From positions 1-64,000 of the forward strand of contig DOYU01000021.1 in the NCBI GenBank assembly GCA_003518365.1: 64,000 bases of DNA, read 5' to 3'. Below, one piece after another: positions 59,012 through 64,000 of this stretch. The notes beneath the pieces are model-generated. The model had not been told where the DNA came from, ran no database searches, and was given only the letters and a program-made list of their open reading frames with translations. The first letter of the stretch is position 1; each line of letters starts with the position of its first letter. Source of the DNA: Candidatus Magasanikiibacteriota bacterium (GTDB taxonomy: Bacteria; Patescibacteriota; Patescibacteriia; Magasanikbacterales; UBA922). The position numbers and the translations under genes are program-made.

Positions 59012-60301
59012 ATGAAAAAAGATGTGAACACAATCTCACAAAAAAACACCCCAATTGCGGGGGGACAACCTCATCCAAAAAGAAAACGGATGGCTTTTCA
59101 AGATGTGTTGATGCTCTCTACGCGTACATTTCGGACAAGACCCTTGCGTACATCACTCACCATTTTAGGTATGAGTGTTGGTATAGGTGCCGTCTTATTT
59201 TTGGTATCCCTGGGATATGGTCTCCAAGAAACGGTATTAAATCGTATTACAACCGCAGATGCCCTCCTCAGTCTCGACGTCAGCCCAGGAGATACAGAAC
59301 TCATCCAACTCAATAATCAGAGTATCGACAAGATAGCTTCTTTGGAGCATGTTGAAGAAGTGAGTCCTGTGGCAGCACTTCCTTCTCAGATTGCTTACGG
59401 AGAACTGACAGGTGTCGTCACGATGTACGGCGTCAAACCATCCTTTTTTGGTCTGAGTGGTCTGAACCCCATGATTGGTGACTTCTTTTCAGACGAAGAT
59501 CTGAATAATGGACGCCATGATATAGTCGTATCGTCTGCGTTGTCGGCAATATTTGATGTTCCTCCAGAAGACATGATTGGACACAACGTCACGCTCACAG
59601 CCTTTTTGCCATTCATCGATGAGGCTGGATTTGAAGAAATAAAAACAGTAGACATTCCTGCAACATTTACCATCAGTGCCGTCATTGACGATGAAGGAGA
59701 AAGCTTTATTTACGCACCATCATCATTGCTCGAAGGAATCCAAGTGAATACCTACATAGGCATAAAGGTAAAAGCGACAGATCCTGAATATATGAGTGCA
59801 CTCAGAGATCAAATTATTGAAATGGGATTCTTTGTATCAGTCCTCCAAGATACCATTGATCAAGTAACAAAAATCTTCACCATTATTCAGGTAGTCCTCG
59901 GATTGTTTGGTCTCATAGCTCTCATCGTCTCTGCGATTGGGATGTTTAATACGATGACGGTCATGCTCCTCGAAAGAACGAATGAAATCGGTATTATGCG
60001 CTCTATTGGCGTCACAAAAAGTGACGTAAAAAAACTCTTTATTATTGAAGCAATGGTAATGGGATTTTTAGGTGGTTTTGGTGGAGTTGCCCTCGGTCAC
60101 ATTGGAGGTGTTTTAGCAAATGTAGGGGTAAACATCCTCGCAAAAAGTTTTGGTGGACAAGCACTGGACCTCTTCTCATACCCCTCAATATTTATCCTTG
60201 TAATCGTCATTTTTTCAACAATTATTGGACTTCTCACCGGTCTCTTCCCTGCTCGACGTGCCGGCAAGCTCAAACCCCTCGATGCGCTCAGATATAAGTA
60301 A
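59012..60301 (+). CDS. MacB/FtsX-family ABC permease (second system)
   Basis: A 429-residue permease. A cytosolic N-terminus of about 30 residues, TM1 at about 51-73 (TILGMSVGIGAVLFLVSLGYG), a MacB-like outside domain (75-285) and three C-terminal helices with MLLERTNEIGIMRSIGVTKSDVKKLF and the end LFPARRAGKLKPLDALRYK. It pairs with the ATPase upstream, but no adaptor protein is adjacent, unlike in the 43.5-kb operon. Confidence 0.9.
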   Translation: MKKDVNTISQKNTPIAGGQPHPKRKRMAFQDVLMLSTRTFRTRPLRTSLTILGMSVGIGAVLFLVSLGYGLQETVLNRITTADALLSLDVSPGDTELIQLNNQSIDKIASLEHVEEVSPVAALPSQIAYGELTGVVTMYGVKPSFFGLSGLNPMIGDFFSDEDLNNGRHDIVVSSALSAIFDVPPEDMIGHNVTLTAFLPFIDEAGFEEIKTVDIPATFTISAVIDDEGESFIYAPSSLLEGIQVNTYIGIKVKATDPEYMSALRDQIIEMGFFVSVLQDTIDQVTKIFTIIQVVLGLFGLIALIVSAIGMFNTMTVMLLERTNEIGIMRSIGVTKSDVKKLFIIEAMVMGFLGGFGGVALGHIGGVLANVGVNILAKSFGGQALDLFSYPSIFILVIVIFSTIIGLLTGLFPARRAGKLKPLDALRYK

Positions 60302-60355
60302 TATCATGCACAATGTGTCTCATATCGAAAAATCCTTTAGGTAAGGGCTTTTCTA

Positions 60356-60384
60356 TTGACAAGAACAACAGGATCCGCTATACT
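60356..60384 (+). promoter_or_regulatory. typA promoter
   Basis: TTGACA (60356-60361), 17-nt spacer, TATACT (60379-60384). Transcription begins about 60391. Confidence 0.8.
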
Positions 60385-60398
60385 TGTGCCCTATAGAG

Positions 60399-60421
60399 AT
60401 TCTCCAGCTCGGAGAATTTTA
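60399..60421 (+). terminator. Hairpin and T-rich tract in the typA leader
   Basis: ATTCTCC-AGCTC-GGAGAAT is followed by TTTATT. It starts about 8 nt after the predicted transcription start and is 34 nt before the ATG. It may be an attenuator or a 5' stabilising stem. Confidence 0.5.
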
Positions 60422-60454
60422 TTATAAAAAAATTACGAACTAGTACCACAAGAT

Positions 60455-62239
60455 ATGGATATTCGAAATATCGCCATCATCGCACACGTAGACCATGGCA
60501 AAACCACCCTCACAGACGCCCTCCTCCGCCAAACAGGGATGATTGAGGAAACAGGCAGTATGGATAGTAACTCGCTTGAACAAGAGCGAGGTATTACGAT
60601 TTATGCAAAAAACACCACGCTCTATTACAAAGATGTAAAAATCAATATCGTTGACACACCAGGCCATGCGGATTTTGGCTCAGAAGTAGAACGAGTCCTC
60701 CGATCGATTGATTCTGTGATCCTCGTTGTAGATGCACAGGAAGGGCCAATGCCACAGACAAAATTTGTCTTGAAAAAAAGTCTCGAGCTTGGTCTCAAGC
60801 CGCTTGTGGTACTCAATAAAATTGACAAACCTGCAGCAAGACCAGACGAAGTCCATGAAGAAGTACTGGAATTATTTATGGATCTTGGTGCCAATGATGA
60901 ACAAATGAACTTCCCGTATTGTTATGCCATCGGCAAACAAGGAATTGCGAAAAAAACACTCGACGATGCATCAACTGATATGAATCCCCTCCTGGATCTC
61001 ATTCTCGAGCACGTTCAGCCAGCACCTCATGACATCACTGTCCCATTTCGCATGCAACCCTTCAATCTTGCCTATGATGACTTTGTTGGTCGTCTTGCGA
61101 TTGGACGTATTTACGAAGGAATTGTGCATGTCGGTGATAAAGTCATTATCAAAAAACCAACAGGTGAAACACGCAGTGGCACGATTACAAAACTGCAGCA
61201 ATTCAAAGGGTTTGATCGTGTTGACGCCACAGAAGCGCTTGCTGGTGACATTGTCATGTTAGCAGGCATTGCAGACATCGATATTGGAGAAACCATCTGT
61301 CACAGCGCCAATCAAGAACCACTCCCAGCGATTCATGTGGATGAGCCAACTATCGGGATTGACTTTTTAGTCAATAATTCTCCCTTTGCCGGCAAAGAAG
61401 GAAAATTTGTCACGACAAGACAGATCAAAGAACGACTTGAAAAAGAATTGGAAATTAATGTAGGGCTCAAAATCGACTTTTCTGAATCAGACAAATTCAA
61501 AGTCTATGGCCGTGGAGAACTCCATATTGCTATTTTGCTTGAACAAATGCGCAGAGAAGGATTTGAATTGCAAGTCAGCCAGCCACAGGTTATTATCAAA
61601 GAAATCGAAGGCGTCAAAAGCGAACCATTTGAAGAAGTCACGATCGATATTCCTGAAGAATTCACGGGAACGATTATCGAAAAATTGAGTAAACGCAAAG
61701 GTCTCATGACAAACATGGTCTCAAAAAACGGCCATGCGCGTCTTACCTTTGAAATTCCTTCTCGTGGCCTCCTTGGTTACCGTGGTCAATTTATCATGGA
61801 CACAAAAGGCGAAGGTATCATGGCAAGCCAAGGCGCAGGGTTCCGTAAATATGTTGGAGAGATAGAAAAACGAAATGTTGGCTCTATGATCTCCATGGTC
61901 ACAGGCAAAGCGCTTGGCTATTCACTCGCAAATCTCCAAGAACGAGGTGCCCTCTATATCGGACCAAACGTCGAAGTATACGAAGGTATGGTCATCGGAA
62001 ATACTGCAAAGGGAGAAGACATGGCGGTCAATCCTATCAAAGGAAAGCAACTCACCAATATGCGTGCCAGTGGTACGGATGAGGCGCTGAACCTGACACC
62101 ACCATTGGACATGACGCTTGAACGTGCGCTGGAAACCATTGCAGAAGACGAATACCTTGAAATCACGCCATTAAGTGTCCGCATTCGAAAACAATTTCTT
62201 ACAGAAAATGATCGAAAGAGATCCGGACGCAAGGCCTAG
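60455..62239 (+). CDS. typA: Ribosome-associated GTPase TypA/BipA
   Basis: A 594-residue translational GTPase that acts at the ribosome under stress. G domain: IAHVDHGKTTLTDALL near residue 8, QERGITIYAKNT near 43, DTPGHADFG near 66, LNKIDKPAARPD near 122. Domain II, EF-G-like III and V and the BipA-specific C-terminal end with ASGTDEALNLTPP near 535 are complete. No SD (AAGATATG). Confidence 0.96.
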   Translation: MDIRNIAIIAHVDHGKTTLTDALLRQTGMIEETGSMDSNSLEQERGITIYAKNTTLYYKDVKINIVDTPGHADFGSEVERVLRSIDSVILVVDAQEGPMPQTKFVLKKSLELGLKPLVVLNKIDKPAARPDEVHEEVLELFMDLGANDEQMNFPYCYAIGKQGIAKKTLDDASTDMNPLLDLILEHVQPAPHDITVPFRMQPFNLAYDDFVGRLAIGRIYEGIVHVGDKVIIKKPTGETRSGTITKLQQFKGFDRVDATEALAGDIVMLAGIADIDIGETICHSANQEPLPAIHVDEPTIGIDFLVNNSPFAGKEGKFVTTRQIKERLEKELEINVGLKIDFSESDKFKVYGRGELHIAILLEQMRREGFELQVSQPQVIIKEIEGVKSEPFEEVTIDIPEEFTGTIIEKLSKRKGLMTNMVSKNGHARLTFEIPSRGLLGYRGQFIMDTKGEGIMASQGAGFRKYVGEIEKRNVGSMISMVTGKALGYSLANLQERGALYIGPNVEVYEGMVIGNTAKGEDMAVNPIKGKQLTNMRASGTDEALNLTPPLDMTLERALETIAEDEYLEITPLSVRIRKQFLTENDRKRSGRKA

Positions 62240-62255
62240 GCACATATACTCCTGG

Positions 62256-62288
62256 AAGCCCCTGTTATCTACATAGCAGGGGCTTTTG
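62256..62288 (+). terminator. Terminator of typA
   Basis: AAGCCCCTG and CAGGGGCTT stem with short loop and then TT run, 16 nt past the stop. Confidence 0.8.
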
Positions 62289-62323
62289 TATTGCAATGAA
62301 AGAAATGAGTGATACCGTGCGTA

Positions 62324-62352
62324 TTACATCATAGAGGAAAAGTGTGTATACT
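62324..62352 (+). promoter_or_regulatory. Promoter of the third ECF sigma gene
   Basis: TTACAT (62324-62329), 17-nt spacer, TATACT (62347-62352). The A of the ATG (62359) lies 7 nt after the -10 box, so the mRNA is probably leaderless. Confidence 0.5.
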
Positions 62353-62358
62353 CTCAGC

Positions 62359-62940
62359 ATGACTGATTATTCTGCCGATACAGATGAATCCCTTGCTCTG
62401 CGCTCGACGACCGATCACGACGCATTTGGAGCACTCGTTGGGCGATATGAGCAAAAGCTCTATCGCTATGTTCGTCGTATCACAGATGCGAGTCATGAAG
62501 AGTGTGAAGATATTTTGCAAGAAATTTTTTTAAAAACATATCGCTATCTACATAATTTTGATGATTCACTTTCATTTTCTTCATGGATCTATCGAATAGC
62601 ACACAATGAAACGATCAGCCACTTCCGAAAACGATCAGTAAGACCACAGACCATCCGAGAAGAAGATGGGACTCTCTACCTCCAAAATATTGAAGCAGAT
62701 ATGGATATTGCCGCAGAGATAGATACCAAAGCTCTTCAACAACAAATTCAAAAAATCCTAGATACCCTTGGCCCAAAATATAAAGATGTTCTCCTCCTGA
62801 GATACCTCGAAGAAAAAAATTATCAAGAAATTTCAGATATTCTCAAAATACCCGTAAAAACAGTAGGGACAAGAATCAATAGAGCAAAAAAACAACTGCA
62901 TCAGAGTATTACAGAACAGGGCCTGTTCATTACTCCATAA
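62359..62940 (+). CDS. ECF-type RNA polymerase sigma factor (third of three)
   Basis: A 193-residue group 4 sigma factor. Region 2: AFGALVGRYEQKLYRYVRRI and ECEDILQEIFLKTYRYL; region 4: VLLLRYLEEKNYQEISDILKIPVKTVGTRINRAKKQLHQ. The start is set at MTDYSADTDE, since the earlier GTG falls in the -10 box. The 4 nt gap to the membrane gene suggests one operon. Confidence 0.9.
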   Translation: MTDYSADTDESLALRSTTDHDAFGALVGRYEQKLYRYVRRITDASHEECEDILQEIFLKTYRYLHNFDDSLSFSSWIYRIAHNETISHFRKRSVRPQTIREEDGTLYLQNIEADMDIAAEIDTKALQQQIQKILDTLGPKYKDVLLLRYLEEKNYQEISDILKIPVKTVGTRINRAKKQLHQSITEQGLFITP

Positions 62941-62944
62941 TCAT

Positions 62945-63730
62945 ATGGATATCAAACAAAAAATCCTAGATACAATCAAAAACGAACACATCACCCCTAT
63001 TCCCGCATGGAAATTCTTCATGGGGACATATGGCTTATGGATGCTTTCTGGAGTGCTTCTCATACTCGGTTCCTTTGGTGTGGCATCGATTGTTTTTCTC
63101 TTTACAAAAAATGATTGGGATATTTATACCGAATTGTCTGAATCAAAATTCACACATATTGTATCAACACTCCCCTATTTGTGGCTTGCCATTTTTGTCA
63201 TCATGCTCATTTTGCTCTATGTCGATATTCGTCATACAAAACGAGGATATTCCTATACATCACTGCATCTTTTCTTCGCAGCATTAGGAGCAAGCATACT
63301 CCTCGGGTTTGGGCTTCATGTGATAGGCGTTGGACAAAAAATCGACACGATCATCACAAAAACAGACCCCCACTATGCTCACATGTTCAATCCTCGCCTG
63401 AGAGCGTTGAGCCAGCCAGAAAAAGGTATTCTTATGGGAAAGGTCACCAACATAGAGACTATATCCTCGACAACAACACGCATGTATGTCGAAAATCCTC
63501 TCTTAGAAGGTACCTGGGTTGTGATTGTTCAGCCAACAACTATTCTTCCACCCTCAGGAATACAGATTCAAGATCGTATTCGTGTACTTGGAGAAGAAAT
63601 AAAAGATGTCGACACAGCAGAACATCAATTTTTTGCTCACATCATCCTTCCCTTTGACACACTCGGCATAGAACCAGGATGGAAAAGACGGAACATGCAA
63701 CCACCCCCTCTCCAACGTCCTATCCGCTAA
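62945..63730 (+). CDS. Membrane partner of the third ECF sigma factor
   Basis: A 261-residue membrane protein with three transmembrane segments (about 29-53, 76-96, 104-126) and a C-terminal outside or inside domain of about 130 residues with beta character: GILMGKVTNIETISSTTTRMYVENPLLEGTWVVIVQPTTILP and DRIRVLGEEIKDV. The position right after the sigma gene suggests it controls it. No known anti-sigma motif is seen. Confidence 0.6.
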   Translation: MDIKQKILDTIKNEHITPIPAWKFFMGTYGLWMLSGVLLILGSFGVASIVFLFTKNDWDIYTELSESKFTHIVSTLPYLWLAIFVIMLILLYVDIRHTKRGYSYTSLHLFFAALGASILLGFGLHVIGVGQKIDTIITKTDPHYAHMFNPRLRALSQPEKGILMGKVTNIETISSTTTRMYVENPLLEGTWVVIVQPTTILPPSGIQIQDRIRVLGEEIKDVDTAEHQFFAHIILPFDTLGIEPGWKRRNMQPPPLQRPIR

Positions 63731-63748
63731 GAACCACATACAAAGAGA

Positions 63749-63783
63749 AAAGAGAGAGGCACATACGCTTCTCTCTTTATTAT
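63749..63783 (+). terminator. Terminator of the third ECF module
   Basis: AAAGAGAGAGGC and GCTTCTCTCTTT pair over a 6-nt loop, then ATTAT. Confidence 0.65.
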
Positions 63784-63865
63784 GAAAGAAAATATGAGAA
63801 GGATACGTACTATATAGCAGAAGGGCCCGAGAACAACAATCTATACTCAATAATTCATATCTCCT

Positions 63866-64000
63866 ATGAACAAGCCACAAATAACGACAACAGCAGCCAT
63901 TCTCTTTGCCGTTGCAACTATGGGAATTGGTCTGGCAAATGCACAAGGAAGTGCATCTTCAGAAGGAGCAAATCCTCCTCAACGATCTTTTGGACAAGCA
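63866..64000 (+). CDS. Start of a secreted protein, cut by window end
   Basis: 45 codons of a frame beginning MNKPQITTTAAILFAVATMGIGLANAQGS, with a typical Sec signal and a cleavage site after LANA. A Ser/Gly/Ala-rich segment follows. The frame is open at the window end. It lies downstream of the third sigma module and may belong to its regulon; the family cannot be told. Confidence 0.6.
   Translation, partial: MNKPQITTTAAILFAVATMGIGLANAQGSASSEGANPPQRSFGQA

Overview
The window looks like a chromosomal contig of a Candidate Phyla Radiation (Patescibacteria, Parcubacteria-like) bacterium. This is an inference: gene content is compact and housekeeping-type (smc, rpsP, khpA, nrnA, clpP, rarA, typA, rpmG, msrB). 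Most native genes have no Shine-Dalgarno (SD) sequence and start a few bases after A/T-rich sequence. Several proteins belong to types common in that group, such as the DUF5667-like partner of an ECF sigma factor and the kinase-like protein at 22.7 kb. Promoters are easy to read: TTGACA, about 17 nt, then TATACT-like -10 boxes. No rRNA, CRISPR array, transposase or prophage was seen.

Layout. 0-5 kb: two tRNAs, then khpA, rpsP and smc on the minus strand, with nrnA divergent. 6-8.5 kb: three minus-strand lipoprotein genes, each with its own promoter, long structured leader and terminator; two are clear duplicates. 8.7-9.4 kb: clpP under a CIRCE-like operator. 9.7-16.4 kb: a minus-strand nucleotide block with guaB and a fused purA-purB gene, followed by a CAP-domain protein and an amino-acid permease. 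17-21.3 kb: glycoside hydrolase, DMT transporter, aldo/keto reductase and glycosyltransferase. 21.5-23.3 kb: GIY-YIG protein, tRNA-Trp, membrane protein and a kinase-like protein.

23.4-31.8 kb is a defence island read as one tightly packed transcription unit: XRE regulator, RhuM-Fic, EcoRI-type adenine methyltransferase, DUF262-HNH, DUF2779 nuclease, SIR2, HerA and KTSC. It has one strong promoter at the front and a terminator-like stem at the end. This is the best candidate for a new composite system.

31.9-37.2 kb: GH3 glycosidase, a DUF1905/YdeI-like protein, then proA-proB-proC behind an apparent proline-rich leader peptide and attenuator. 37.2-41.6 kb: two ECF sigma factors, each overlapping a membrane partner gene by 4 nt. 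41.7 kb: an isopenicillin N synthase-like protein whose iron ligands look lost. 43-47.4 kb: a MacAB/YknXYZ-like exporter. 47.5-48.9 kb: HicBA and two small membrane proteins. 48.9-57 kb: ABC-F ATPase, Gfo/Idh/MocA dehydrogenase, GFA protein, DUF1189 protein, rpmG, flavoprotein, rarA and msrB. 57-64 kb: two tRNAs, a second ABC/FtsX exporter whose ATPase has a long extra C-terminal domain, typA, a third ECF sigma factor with a membrane partner, and the start of a secreted protein cut by the window end.

A theme across the window is a minority class of genes (6.3, 7.1, 7.9, 16.6, 41.7 and perhaps 52.0 kb) that are GC-rich, carry strong SD sequences and usually have hairpin leaders or GC-rich stems downstream, unlike the SD-poor native genes. 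They look horizontally acquired or specially expressed.
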